Virus record (IMG/VR): IMGVR_UViG_3300024262_000047
Span: 1 to 49,655 of that record
Origin: a virus
DNA length: 49,655 nt
Strand: one strand, 5' to 3'
Shown here: positions 24,271-30,620 of the stretch, one piece after another
Layout: each line of letters begins with the position of its first letter
Position numbering within the stretch: the first letter of the stretch is position 1
Made by a program: the position numbers and the translations under genes
The notes under the pieces: generated by a model
The model's input: only the letters and a program-made list of their open reading frames with translations
The model's database searches: none
Told to the model about the DNA's origin: nothing

Positions 24271-24762
24271 ATGGTTAAGTTTTTTATGTTAATATTACTC
24301 ATAGTGTTTTTACCGTGTAAATTATGTTTGAGTGACTCTACTTTGTCATCATCAGAGGTCACTACGGTTATAAATAAGGTCGAAAGTATTAAACCAATTA
24401 AAGTAAAAGTTATTGAGTCAGATATAGTATTAGCGCTCATAGACGTAGAAAGTGCGGGTAACGACAGTGCTTATAATTCTTCTGAAGATGCTGTAGGGTG
24501 TTTACAGATTAGACCTATCATGATTAGGGAAGTTAATAGAGTACTTAAAAAATTAGATGAGGATAGAAGGTTTGAAATGAAGGATAGGTGGGATAGAAGT
24601 AAATCTATTGAGATATTTACTATTTGGAGAACTTATCATCACCCCGACAGTGACAATGAAACTATATCTAGAAATTGGAATGGTGGTCCCGATGGTTATA
24701 AAAAAGAATCTACAGTAAAGTATTGGAAAAAAGTTAAAGGTCGTTTGGATGTAAGTAAATAA
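24271..24762 (+). CDS. Secreted lysozyme-like (SLT-type) protein
   Basis: 163 aa with a signal peptide (MVKFFMLILLIVFLPCKLCLS). The core ALIDVESAGNDSAYN holds the probable catalytic Glu of lytic transglycosylases, followed by AVGCLQIRPIMI, a DRWDRSKSIEIF helix and SRNWNGGPDGY, the order found in goose-type/SLT lysozyme-fold enzymes. Such enzymes cleave the glycan backbone of peptidoglycan. With a signal peptide it can act in the periplasm without the holin. The preceding hairpin separates it from the zinc-ribbon gene. No virion tag. Confidence 0.82.
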   Translation: MVKFFMLILLIVFLPCKLCLSDSTLSSSEVTTVINKVESIKPIKVKVIESDIVLALIDVESAGNDSAYNSSEDAVGCLQIRPIMIREVNRVLKKLDEDRRFEMKDRWDRSKSIEIFTIWRTYHHPDSDNETISRNWNGGPDGYKKESTVKYWKKVKGRLDVSK

Positions 24763-24775
24763 ATCTCTATATTTG
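24744..24775 (+). promoter_or_regulatory. Host-type promoter (TTTG-N20-TATATTTG)
   Basis: TTTG 24744-24747, 20-nt spacer, TATATTTG 24768-24775, 7 nt before the ATG at 24783. It overlaps the end of the lysozyme-like gene. Confidence 0.75.
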
Positions 24776-24782
24776 TTAAATA

Positions 24783-25118
24783 ATGATAGTAACTCAATTA
24801 ACAACATCTAAGTACGGTAAATTATTTAATAGTTTAGTTGGAGAAGTCAACACACCTGATGGCGATATAGTCGGAAAAATTAAGATAACTAGATTAAGGA
24901 AGTTTACCGATGACAGAGCCAATAATTATTACGATGGTGAAGTGGATATTCATTTCACTGGAAATATCATGTCAAGTGGAGGACAGTTATACTCACCATC
25001 ACAGTACAAACCGATTAAGATACGTTCATATATGAGAACAAAACTTAATAATCATATTAACATGTATACTCGACCCTTCGGTATTAATAGAGTAAATATT
25101 AAAAAAATCACTTTCTAA
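24783..25118 (+). CDS. Unknown protein, 111 aa
   Basis: Basic soluble protein, probably beta-rich (FNSLVGEVNTPDGDIVGKIK, later DGEVDIHFTGN), no recognised family. Its own host-type promoter ends 7 nt upstream, giving at most a very short leader. It precedes the first tRNA. Confidence 0.7.
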   Translation: MIVTQLTTSKYGKLFNSLVGEVNTPDGDIVGKIKITRLRKFTDDRANNYYDGEVDIHFTGNIMSSGGQLYSPSQYKPIKIRSYMRTKLNNHINMYTRPFGINRVNIKKITF

Positions 25119-25165
25119 TGTTATTATTTGACAAGGTAATTTATTTCAATTATATTTAATCAACA

Positions 25166-25248
25166 GGAGGGATGCCAGAGTGGTTAATGGAGCAGTTTGC
25201 TAAACTGTCGTCGGTCTCGACGCGTGGGTTCGAATCCCACTCCCTCCG
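25166..25248 (+). tRNA. tRNA-Ser (GCT)
   Basis: Full cloverleaf: GGAGGGA / TCCCTCC acceptor, loop TTGCTAA giving anticodon GCT, long variable arm (GTCTCGAC), TTCGAAT T-loop. CCA is not fully encoded (GCA follows). Confidence 0.95.
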
Positions 25249-25262
25249 CAAAATTTAATAAC

Positions 25263-25379
25263 ATGGGATTCGATTATATTTTAGAAGTAAACACCACTCA
25301 TTTAGAGTATGAGATTTATTTAACTGAAGATGATATTACGTCAATTAATTTTGAAAACTACTCAACTACATTTGGTTAA
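25263..25379 (+). CDS. Small acidic unknown protein, 38 aa
   Basis: MGFDYILEVNTTHLEYEIYL start just 15 nt after the tRNA-Ser. Acidic; no motif. Its 3' end contains the -33 box of the next promoter. Composition fits its neighbours, but the size leaves doubt. Confidence 0.4.
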   Translation: MGFDYILEVNTTHLEYEIYLTEDDITSINFENYSTTFG

Positions 25380-25402
25380 ATATAAGTTTTACCTTATATT
25401 TG
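25371..25402 (+). promoter_or_regulatory. Host-type promoter (TTTG-N20-TATATTTG)
   Basis: TTTG 25371-25374, 20-nt spacer, TATATTTG 25395-25402; 32-nt leader to the ATG at 25435. Confidence 0.75.
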
Positions 25403-25434
25403 TATTATTAAGTAAAACATAAAAAATAAATCAA

Positions 25435-25689
25435 ATGTCAAAAGAAAAACTATATAGGTCTGCAAATGGTGACTATCTCTATTTGTTCAATTGGGTGTGT
25501 GGAGGGTTTAACGATGTGTGGGCACCTAATAAAAAAGAAGCTTATCGGATTGTTGTGAAGGAAAATAAAGCTCATGAAAGTGAGAATCCTGAATATGTTA
25601 AGTTACGACCAGACTATAAGTCTATGCGTCGATGTACATATAGTGAATATCAAGAACAGAATAAAATGGGTTGGTTGTTATCCATTTAA
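25435..25689 (+). CDS. Unknown protein, 84 aa
   Basis: Tyr/Trp-rich, basic soluble protein (LYRSANGDYLYLFNWVCGGF), no recognised family. A clear promoter lies 32 nt upstream. The tRNA-Lys follows 11 nt after the stop, so gene and tRNA are probably in one transcript. Confidence 0.7.
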   Translation: MSKEKLYRSANGDYLYLFNWVCGGFNDVWAPNKKEAYRIVVKENKAHESENPEYVKLRPDYKSMRRCTYSEYQEQNKMGWLLSI

Positions 25690-25699
25690 TATAATACAT

Positions 25700-25773
25700 G
25701 ACTTCGTAGCTCAGTTGGTTAGAGCATCTCACTTTTAATGAGAGGGTCCTGGGTTCGAGTCCCAGCGGGGTCA
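25700..25773 (+). tRNA. tRNA-Lys (TTT)
   Basis: Acceptor GACTTCG / CGGGGTC (two G-U pairs), anticodon loop CTTTTAA, TTCGAGT T-loop, discriminator A. Confidence 0.93.
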
Positions 25774-25904
25774 CTTCATCTACCTAAATTTATAACAACA
25801 TGAAATATTAGAAATAACAAACAAATCGGATTAAATTAAACTTATAATGTATAAAAAAAAATATTTCCTGAGTAGGGTAAGAGTAAAGGGAAGTACATAA
25901 TTAA

Positions 25905-26016
25905 AACGCTCCTTGTGTGAGTTGGTAAGGTAGCAGCACAAGACTCATCGGACGCTTACCAAGTCTTGGGTGGGAGGTGAAAGGACACAATACCGGGTAC
26001 CTATCAAAATCCCGAT
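25905..26016 (+). ncRNA. Structured GC-rich spacer, tRNA-like but not canonical
   Basis: About 50 percent GC in an AT-rich genome. CTTGTGT can pair with GCACAAG around a D-loop-like GAGTTGGTAAGG, and CAAGACT pairs perfectly with AGTCTTG. A further CCGGG/CCCG pairing lies at 25994-26014. No anticodon arm of standard form was found. It could be a decayed tRNA or a distinct small RNA processed with the tRNAs. Confidence 0.35.
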
Positions 26017-26018
26017 AT

Positions 26019-26099
26019 ACCGAAGTGGTGAAATGGTAGACACGAATGCCTTAGGAGCATTTACCATATGGTGTGTGGGTTCGAGTCCCTCCTTCGGTA
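26019..26099 (+). tRNA. tRNA-Leu (TAG)
   Basis: Acceptor ACCGAAG / CTTCGGT, loop CTTAGGA with anticodon TAG, long variable arm, discriminator A as expected for Leu. Confidence 0.93.
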
Positions 26100-26107
26100 C
26101 TAAATAA

Positions 26108-26177
26108 GGTCAGATGTCTGAATGGAAGGTATAGGACAGCAAATCCTATTACGGTGGTTCGAATCCACCTCTGACCT
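26108..26177 (+). tRNA. tRNA-Cys (GCA), A at position 33
   Basis: Acceptor GGTCAGA / TCTGACC, T-arm GGTGG-TTCGAAT-CCACC, anticodon loop CAGCAAA (GCA). Discriminator T matches Cys identity. The normally invariant U33 is A, and the molecule is short (70 nt). Confidence 0.8.
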
Positions 26178-26204
26178 CAATTGAATGAATAAAATAAAAA
26201 AACT

Positions 26205-26468
26205 ATGTATGACCCGAAAAAAGACCCTGCGTTTACAGATAATCCGTATTTAACTGATTACCAACTAATGAATGACCCGTGTGATAACCCTAACCCACCA
26301 TGATGGTGTACAGAAGGTGGTGGAGGGTGTAACAACCCAAATCACCCTGAATGGTGTGATGGGATTCATGAGTCAGTACCTATCGAACCAGTCATATTTA
26401 TGTTGTTTATTTCTTTAATGTTTGGTGTGGCTTTAATTAAGAAAAGATTTGTTTTTTCGAGAAAATAA
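26205..26468 (+). CDS. Membrane-anchored small protein interrupted by an in-frame TGA
   Basis: An 88-codon frame (including stop) starting MYDPKKDPAFTDNPYLT. Codon 33 (26301-26303) is TGA, immediately followed by TGG. Downstream, the same frame continues with coding character: WCTEGGGGCNNPNHPEWC, then PIEPVIFMLFISLMFGVALI, a C-terminal TM segment and basic tail KKRFVFSRK. The Asp/Asn/Pro-rich region with Cys pairs and C-terminal anchor resembles small surface proteins of Bacteroidota. Other genes here use TGA as a normal stop, so this is either readthrough, a nonsense mutation or a sequencing error. Confidence 0.5.
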
Positions 26469-26479
26469 CTATATATTTG
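26448..26479 (+). promoter_or_regulatory. Host-type promoter (TTTG-N20-TATATTTG)
   Basis: TTTG 26448-26451, 20-nt spacer, TATATTTG 26472-26479; followed by a boxA-like GTTCGTTGAA (26485-26494). First of three tRNA-operon promoters within 255 nt. Confidence 0.75.
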
Positions 26480-26528
26480 TAGTAGTTCGTTGAAGTAATA
26501 ATAAGTGGCAAAAACAAACAAAAAAAGA

Positions 26529-26560
26529 TTTGGACTATTAATAAAGGTTTCTTATCTTTG
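26529..26560 (+). promoter_or_regulatory. Host-type promoter for tRNA-Arg
   Basis: TTTG 26529-26532, 20-nt spacer, TATCTTTG 26553-26560, 19 nt before the tRNA. Confidence 0.8.
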
Positions 26561-26565
26561 TTTAA

Positions 26566-26576
26566 GTTCTTTAACA
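26566..26576 (+). promoter_or_regulatory. boxA-like antitermination element
   Basis: GTTCTTTAACA differs by one base from the rRNA boxA consensus GCTCTTTAACA. Similar copies lie at 26485-26494, 26708-26717, 26815-26824 and 28861-28871. Confidence 0.5.
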
Positions 26577-26579
26577 TAT

Positions 26580-26653
26580 GCACCCGTAGCTCAGTTGGAT
26601 AGAGCATCTGCCTTCTAAGCAGACGGTCACAGGTTCGAGTCCTGTCGGGTGTA
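26580..26653 (+). tRNA. tRNA-Arg (TCT)
   Basis: Acceptor GCACCCG / CGGGTGT, anticodon loop CTTCTAA, TTCGAGT T-loop, discriminator A. TCT reads AGA, a favoured Arg codon in AT-rich genes. Confidence 0.95.
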
Positions 26654-26671
26654 CAAAAAATCTACAAAAGA

Positions 26672-26703
26672 TTTGGTACTTTTAAAAATGTTACTTATCT
26701 TTG
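26672..26703 (+). promoter_or_regulatory. Host-type promoter for tRNA-Leu(TAA)
   Basis: TTTG 26672-26675, 20-nt spacer, TATCTTTG 26696-26703. Confidence 0.8.
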
Positions 26704-26721
26704 TAGTGTTCTTTACAAGAT

Positions 26722-26805
26722 GCTTGGATGGTGGAATAGGTAGACACGTCAGACTTAAAATCTGATTCCCCAACGGGAGTGCGGGTTCGATTCCCGCTCC
26801 GAGTA
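26722..26805 (+). tRNA. tRNA-Leu (TAA)
   Basis: Acceptor GCTTGGA / TCCGAGT, loop CTTAAAA, long variable arm (CCCCAACGGG), discriminator A. Confidence 0.95.
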
Positions 26806-26895
26806 CTAAAGAAAGTTCTTTGAAGTGATGGTATAGTTAATAAGTAAAAATTTCGCTGATGACCCCTCTGCGACAAAAAAAAAGGGAACCAATAC

Positions 26896-26969
26896 GGGGG
26901 CGTAGCTCAATTGGTTAGAGCATCAAGCTTATATCTTGAAGGTCGGAGGTTCGATTCCTCTCGTCCCTA
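26896..26969 (+). tRNA. tRNA-Ile (TAT), rare anticodon
   Basis: Acceptor GGGGGCG / CGTCCCT, stem TCAAG / CTTGA closing loop CTTATAT, so the anticodon is TAT (UAU), reading AUA. Most bacteria read AUA with a CAU anticodon modified to lysidine; a UAU tRNA avoids that modification. Confidence 0.9.
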
Positions 26970-27314
26970 CTAAAACTATAATAAAATGGGGGGTCGTCTC
27001 TTCGTCCTGATGATTGGCGACCTCCCGACATAAAAGCCGTGTAGTCGTGAAGGGAGTGGTGACCGGAAACGACCTGAGTACTAGAAAACTCAGACCTGGG
27101 TGGAAGCATATAGAGGGCATGATGCGCCGACTAAGTCTTATCTTTTGATGACTTTTCCATATTCTAGTTTGGAAGTATGTTCGGAGAGATGTGGGTTCGA
27201 CACCCTCCACTTTGGCTAAAAATGGTACTAACACTACCGAGTCCCGAACCTGTTGCGTGACTATAAAATATATATAGGGTATTTTCTTAGTGAGAGACTG
27301 AAAACACTAAAAAG
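26970..27314 (+). ncRNA. GC-rich structured spacer, 345 nt, between tRNA-Ile and tRNA-Gly
   Basis: No convincing protein frame. Visible pairings include GGTCG/CGACC (27002-27034), GTCGT/ACGAC (27047-27072) and CTGAGT/ACTCAG around an 8-nt loop (27074-27093). A tRNA-like 3' half (GTGGGTTCGACACCC, 27191-27205) follows a 5' GCCGA that can pair with TTGGC, but the anticodon stem TTCCA/TGGAA closes a 10-nt loop. This could be one or more decayed tRNAs or a separate structured RNA. Confidence 0.35.
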
Positions 27315-27387
27315 GCAGGAGTAGCTCAGTTGGTAGAGCATCAGCCTTCCAAGCTGATGGTCGCGGGTTCGAGTCTCGTCTCCTGCT
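27315..27387 (+). tRNA. tRNA-Gly (TCC)
   Basis: Acceptor GCAGGAG / CTCCTGC, loop CTTCCAA, TTCGAGT T-loop, discriminator T. Confidence 0.95.
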
Positions 27388-27489
27388 CATAGGTCGTAAG
27401 TCCTTCACCTACAGGATTGTTTGGTCCTTCCCCTTCTGTGAAAGGGGTTTTACTGAGCCCTTCCTGAGGTGTTGGACCCGACCTTTTTT
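27388..27489 (+). ncRNA. Structured spacer with closing stem and T run
   Basis: AGGTCG (27391-27396) can pair with CGACCT (27479-27484), which is followed by T6. Inside, CCCTT/AGGGG closes a 7-nt loop CTGTGAA that looks like a His (GTG) anticodon loop, but no D- or T-arm fits. Possible degenerate tRNA-His or a terminator-linked RNA. Confidence 0.3.
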
Positions 27490-27526
27490 CTCCCTTAGCT
27501 CAGTTGGTTCGAACCCAAAAGGGAGA
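27490..27526 (+). pseudogene. Mini-tRNA remnant lacking the anticodon arm
   Basis: The acceptor halves CTCCCTT (27490-27496) and AAGGGAG (27519-27525) are intact, but the D-loop sequence AGCTCAGTTGG runs straight into the T-arm sequence TTCGAACCC. The 37-nt product lacks D-stem 3' side, anticodon arm and variable loop, as if deleted by recombination between GGTT repeats. Confidence 0.7.
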
Positions 27527-27533
27527 GCGATAT

Positions 27534-27613
27534 GGGGGTATCGCATAGTGGCAATTGCGGCTGACTGTAAATCAGCTCCTTCGGGTTCGGAGGTTCGAGT
27601 CCTTCTACCCCCA
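27534..27613 (+). tRNA. tRNA-Tyr (GTA)
   Basis: Acceptor GGGGGTA / TACCCCC, loop CTGTAAA, long variable arm typical of bacterial Tyr, discriminator A. Confidence 0.95.
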
Positions 27614-27637
27614 CGCATCCTGAAGACTGTGATAAGT

Positions 27638-27669
27638 GGAGTGACTATTAATTTAGTCCTCCTCTTTTT
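27638..27669 (+). terminator. Rho-independent terminator of the tRNA cluster
   Basis: GGAGTGACTA / TAGTCCTCC with a bulged T, 6-nt loop and T5. Confidence 0.8.
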
Positions 27670-27692
27670 GTATTTATAAATAAAATAATAAA

Positions 27693-28631
27693 ATGAAAAT
27701 AGGATTATGGCACGAAGGACTTGTAGGGGAAGACTTACAAACCAATGAATCAAGTTTTAGTGTATATGCAAGTGAGTACGTTAAATTTGTTACTGACAAT
27801 AATATAGACAGGGCGTTTTTTATACTACATGACCCCAATAGTAAAGACGGTAAATACCTTAAAAACGGATGGTTTGAAAAGTATTGGTTAAATAAATTAC
27901 CTCAAAGTTGTGAGGTTGGGGTTTTAATTGATACTGAACCCGGTACACGATGGGTAAACTCTAACCCTATCTTAACTTCAGGTGATAGTATGGAAATCGC
28001 ATTTCAGTACATATCAAAATTAAATAAAACTTCGGGTAATAGACAAATAACTTGTGTGTCTTTTGATTCTGAGAATGTATCCGTTTCTGGTAAGTGGGGG
28101 GATGGATACTACAGCGTAGATGGTATTAAATGGATTAACTATATGGTGAGTAAGTATATATCCGACCCAAACTTTGATTGGGGGTTTGCTGGTCAATCTA
28201 CCGACCCTAACAAACTTAACAACTATAGGGAAGTTTATTGGGTTGGTGAATTGTTAGACTGTGGGTGTACTGGAATTTTAGCTCAAAAAGATAGTCCTAA
28301 ATGTCAGTGTCCAAACACCCCTTACTGTAAAAATAAAAATGACATAAATGGAATTTTAAATACCCCAATAGGTGAGTATCTTAAAAACCCTGAATTAACA
28401 GGCTCAACAATATGGTCTTTGTTTTCAGTAGAAAGTACCTCTAAAACTGATTGTGTATCATTACCTTACGCTAAAGACACTAAACACCCGTGTGGTATTA
28501 TGGATGCTTTTGGTGTGTGGGATAAATCGGACTTTATGTCTTTTTTAAATGAGGTTGAGTTAAAATATGGAATTAAACAAGTTATGATTTATGAATGGCA
28601 GTTTATTCCGAAAAAATGGTTAATACCATAA
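27693..28631 (+). CDS. Unknown protein, possible TIM-barrel glycosidase-like, 312 aa
   Basis: Alternating strands and helices (FFILHDPNSK, EVGVLIDTEPGTRW, ITCVSFDSENV, WGFAGQS, IYEWQFIPKKW) are laid out as in (beta/alpha)8 proteins, and the acidic ends of several strands (DTEPG, FDSEN) would suit a glycoside hydrolase, but no family signature is certain. A Cys-rich insertion (DCGCTG to CQCPNTPYC) lies near residues 189-212. A late-type motif, GTATTTAT, lies 15 nt before the ATG, which suggests a late, perhaps virion-associated, product. It follows the tRNA terminator. Confidence 0.7.
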   Translation: MKIGLWHEGLVGEDLQTNESSFSVYASEYVKFVTDNNIDRAFFILHDPNSKDGKYLKNGWFEKYWLNKLPQSCEVGVLIDTEPGTRWVNSNPILTSGDSMEIAFQYISKLNKTSGNRQITCVSFDSENVSVSGKWGDGYYSVDGIKWINYMVSKYISDPNFDWGFAGQSTDPNKLNNYREVYWVGELLDCGCTGILAQKDSPKCQCPNTPYCKNKNDINGILNTPIGEYLKNPELTGSTIWSLFSVESTSKTDCVSLPYAKDTKHPCGIMDAFGVWDKSDFMSFLNEVELKYGIKQVMIYEWQFIPKKWLIP

Positions 28632-28651
28632 AAATGTGTTAAAAAAATCCT

Positions 28652-28659
28652 TATATTTG
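28652..28659 (+). promoter_or_regulatory. -7 box TATATTTG
   Basis: Perfect -7 element 4 nt before the ATG at 28664. No clear TTTG -33 box at the usual distance. Confidence 0.5.
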
Positions 28660-28663
28660 TACT

Positions 28664-28801
28664 ATGAAATCTGAAGAAATATTAAGAGTAAAAGACAACA
28701 TATCAGAATACGGAAATAATGAGTATTATGAAAAATCAAAAGCAAAAAGTTATACACCCTTTAATCCCATGTCGTGTTTTTATAAACTCACAAGAGAATA
28801 A
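28664..28801 (+). CDS. Small unknown protein, 45 aa
   Basis: A polar peptide starting MKSEEILRVKDNISEYG. The start is supported by a TATATTTG box exactly 4 nt upstream, the same geometry as the leaderless genes elsewhere in the window. No TM segment. Function unknown. Confidence 0.55.
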   Translation: MKSEEILRVKDNISEYGNNEYYEKSKAKSYTPFNPMSCFYKLTRE

Positions 28802-28897
28802 AGTAGTTAGTAACTTTATTATTAAAAAATAATAACTATAATAAGTAATAGTGAGAAGGGGTTCTTTGACATAAACAAATATTAAAATTTAAAAATC

Positions 28898-29236
28898 ATG
28901 AATACAGAAATAATGTTTTTTGTAGGGGGTATTTTAGTGTCAGGTCTATTAGGTCTGGTATTTTGGGTATCTTCTAATAAAAAAGAAATCGTAAAGATTC
29001 AGGAAGAAGACACAGAGTTATTAGAACTCTTAAATAATTTAAAAGATGAAGTCAAAAACTTAGAAATACAAGTTTATAAATTTGTAGATGATATCTACCG
29101 TGATACAGACCAAAGATTCCAAAATGAAGAAAGGTCTTTAGATAGTAGATTAGATAAAATGGAAAGCCGCCTCCATAAATTATATGAAGACGGATGTAAA
29201 CCAGTTGATAAACTTAAAACCCAATTAAACGGGTAA
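28898..29236 (+). CDS. Single-TM coiled-coil membrane protein, 112 aa
   Basis: An N-terminal TM segment (FVGGILVSGLLGLVFWV) is followed by a long charged coiled coil (LLELLNNLKDEVKNLEIQV to RLDKMESRLHKL). This topology is seen in inner-membrane spanins and in lysis-inhibition or envelope-tether proteins. The upstream sequence GAAGGGGTTCTTTGAC (28855-28870) is nearly complementary to GTTAAAGAACCCCTT after the gene (29242-29256). A boxA-like sequence is part of that upstream element. Confidence 0.7.
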   Translation: MNTEIMFFVGGILVSGLLGLVFWVSSNKKEIVKIQEEDTELLELLNNLKDEVKNLEIQVYKFVDDIYRDTDQRFQNEERSLDSRLDKMESRLHKLYEDGCKPVDKLKTQLNG

Positions 29237-29259
29237 ATTAGTTAAAGAACCCCTTTTTT

Positions 29260-29619
29260 TTAACCTTGAGCTTCTGACCATGATATTCTAGATAGAATAT
29301 TTGATGTTGTATTCCCGTTATTTTTTGCAAAAATTGTTATCGTATCCGGACCGTCAGGAAATGAATTAGGTCCTCCAAGTACACTGTTACTTAAATTTCT
29401 AATATTAGATATATCTAATGTGGATGAATTTGACCTCGTTCCACCTTCATCAGTTAAGAATATACCAATAACGTCGCCACCAATTACCTCAGTAGCTCCC
29501 GTATGGTTTATATATTGGGATATACTTCCATTACCCGACGCTATCCAATTACTATTATCCTCAAATAATGTGGAATTCCTATTAATCTTTGCAGTTACAG
29601 TAAATTGACCGTCATCCAC
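29260..29619 (-). CDS. Virion tail/fibre-type C-terminal module, possibly a gene remnant
   Basis: 119 aa starting at GTG 29619, with no good upstream ATG in frame. The sequence is beta-rich; TLDISNIRNLSNSVLGGPNS, then FPDGPDTITIFAKN and the terminal SRISWSEAQG match a short module I associate with the ends of phage structural proteins ('LGGxGxFPDGPDxLTI...ISWTEAQA'). A stand-alone copy without promoter motif suggests the tail of a once longer gene or a domain available for recombination. Confidence 0.6.
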   Translation of the reverse strand: MDDGQFTVTAKINRNSTLFEDNSNWIASGNGSISQYINHTGATEVIGGDVIGIFLTDEGGTRSNSSTLDISNIRNLSNSVLGGPNSFPDGPDTITIFAKNNGNTTSNILSRISWSEAQG

Positions 29620-29713
29620 AACTCATAAACTATAAATTACTTGATATTTTGTTTTAAATTTATTATAATTTAATTGTCTTTGTATAGACATAAATTTTTT
29701 AATTAATTAAACT

Positions 29714-29932
29714 ATGAAAAACTTAATATATTTATCTACTATTCTTTTTATGGTATCATGTGGTACAGTAAATGAGGAAAATGAAAATCAAATTATAATT
29801 ACTCAACCTGTTATAAGTGAAGATGTTGTTGATACAACCATTAACACTTTTGACCCGTCAGGTATTAGTAATGTTCAAGATTTATTGGATACCTTATCTA
29901 AACTTCCTGAGGGAACTGTAATCGAAGAGTGA
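29714..29932 (+). CDS. Small lipoprotein, 72 aa
   Basis: Lipoprotein signal MKNLIYLSTILFMVSC with lipobox MVSC (Cys16). The mature part is acidic and Val/Thr-rich with no domain. It is followed 1 nt later by a small TM protein and then a P-loop kinase, a compact three-gene operon. Probably anchored at the outer membrane of the host. Confidence 0.75.
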   Translation: MKNLIYLSTILFMVSCGTVNEENENQIIITQPVISEDVVDTTINTFDPSGISNVQDLLDTLSKLPEGTVIEE

Positions 29933-29933
29933 A

Positions 29934-30050
29934 ATGAAAAATCAAGGAAAAAGAGAAAGTCAAGTTAGAGACTCGTATGCGCTATCTTTTTTTGGTATTA
30001 TATCAATCATCGTAATGGTAGCATGGTGGTTACTATTAAAATATAGTTAA
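29934..30050 (+). CDS. Small single-TM protein, 38 aa
   Basis: A basic start (MKNQGKRESQVRDSY) is followed by one hydrophobic helix, FFGIISIIVMVAWWLLLKY. The stop overlaps the next start (TAATG), so translation is coupled to both neighbours. Function unknown. Confidence 0.6.
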   Translation: MKNQGKRESQVRDSYALSFFGIISIIVMVAWWLLLKYS

Positions 30051-30595
30051 TGAGAGAGACTAAAATAATTAATTTATTTGCCGGTCCAGGTGCTGGTAAG
30101 TCAACAATTGCTTCGGGTATTTTTTATGAGATGAAAAAACGTCACATAAAATGCGATTCACCATATGAATTCCCAAAGGAACTAGCGTGGAATGAGTCAA
30201 ACAAAGTGATAAAGGACCAATTATATGTTATCGCTAATCAACATAGAGGTATAGTTAGGTCTTTTGGTATTGTGGATTATATTATTTTAGATTCTCCACT
30301 ATTACTATCTTTAGCTTATAAAGACAATTATACTTCGTCTTACCCCGCCAACCTTTATGGTGATAGTTTTGAGAAAATGATGATTGATATACATAACAAA
30401 TATGATAACATTAATATATTTTTAGAGAGACCTATTAAAACTCATGACGATGACGGTAGATTTCACGATGAGGAAATGTCAATTAAACTAGATAATAAAA
30501 TTATTTCTATACTTAACGATAATGGTGTTTCTTATACTAAGATTAAAGTTAATGATGATACTATAAATTTTATTTTAGATTTGGTATTACAGTAA
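30050..30595 (+). CDS. P-loop nucleoside/nucleotide kinase-like ATPase
   Basis: 181 aa. Walker A GPGAGKST near residue 13, a Walker B-type strand IVDYIILDSPL near 83, and an Arg in NIFLERPIK that resembles the lid region of small kinases. Overall length and order fit the thymidylate/NadR-like kinase superfamily found in large phages. The substrate cannot be read from the sequence. Start overlaps the upstream stop (TAATG). The tRNA-Met promoter begins inside its 3' end. Confidence 0.75.
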   Translation: MRETKIINLFAGPGAGKSTIASGIFYEMKKRHIKCDSPYEFPKELAWNESNKVIKDQLYVIANQHRGIVRSFGIVDYIILDSPLLLSLAYKDNYTSSYPANLYGDSFEKMMIDIHNKYDNINIFLERPIKTHDDDGRFHDEEMSIKLDNKIISILNDNGVSYTKIKVNDDTINFILDLVLQ

Positions 30596-30611
30596 AGATT
30601 TATTATCTTTG
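30580..30611 (+). promoter_or_regulatory. Host-type promoter for tRNA-Met
   Basis: TTTG 30580-30583, 20-nt spacer, TATCTTTG 30604-30611, 9 nt before the tRNA. Confidence 0.8.
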
Positions 30612-30620
30612 TATCTCATC

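Noticed and set aside
25905-26016. A canonical tRNA
   Set aside because: D-loop-like sequence and stems exist, but no 5+7-nt anticodon arm or TTCGA T-loop; kept only as a structured RNA candidate.
27074-27093. Amber-suppressor tRNA (CTA in a CTGAG/CTCAG loop)
   Set aside because: The loop has 8-10 nt, not 7, and no flanking tRNA arms are present.
26691-27234. Open frames on the minus strand across the tRNA cluster (60-100 aa)
   Set aside because: They are antisense to well-formed tRNAs and have no start signals; the open frames are by-products of the GC-rich RNA genes.
27431-27450. tRNA-His (loop CTGTGAA)
   Set aside because: Only the anticodon-like hairpin fits; D- and T-arms and discriminator are not recognisable.
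27409-27753. Minus-strand 114-aa frame
   Set aside because: It runs through tRNA-Tyr, the mini-tRNA, a terminator and the start of the next + strand gene.
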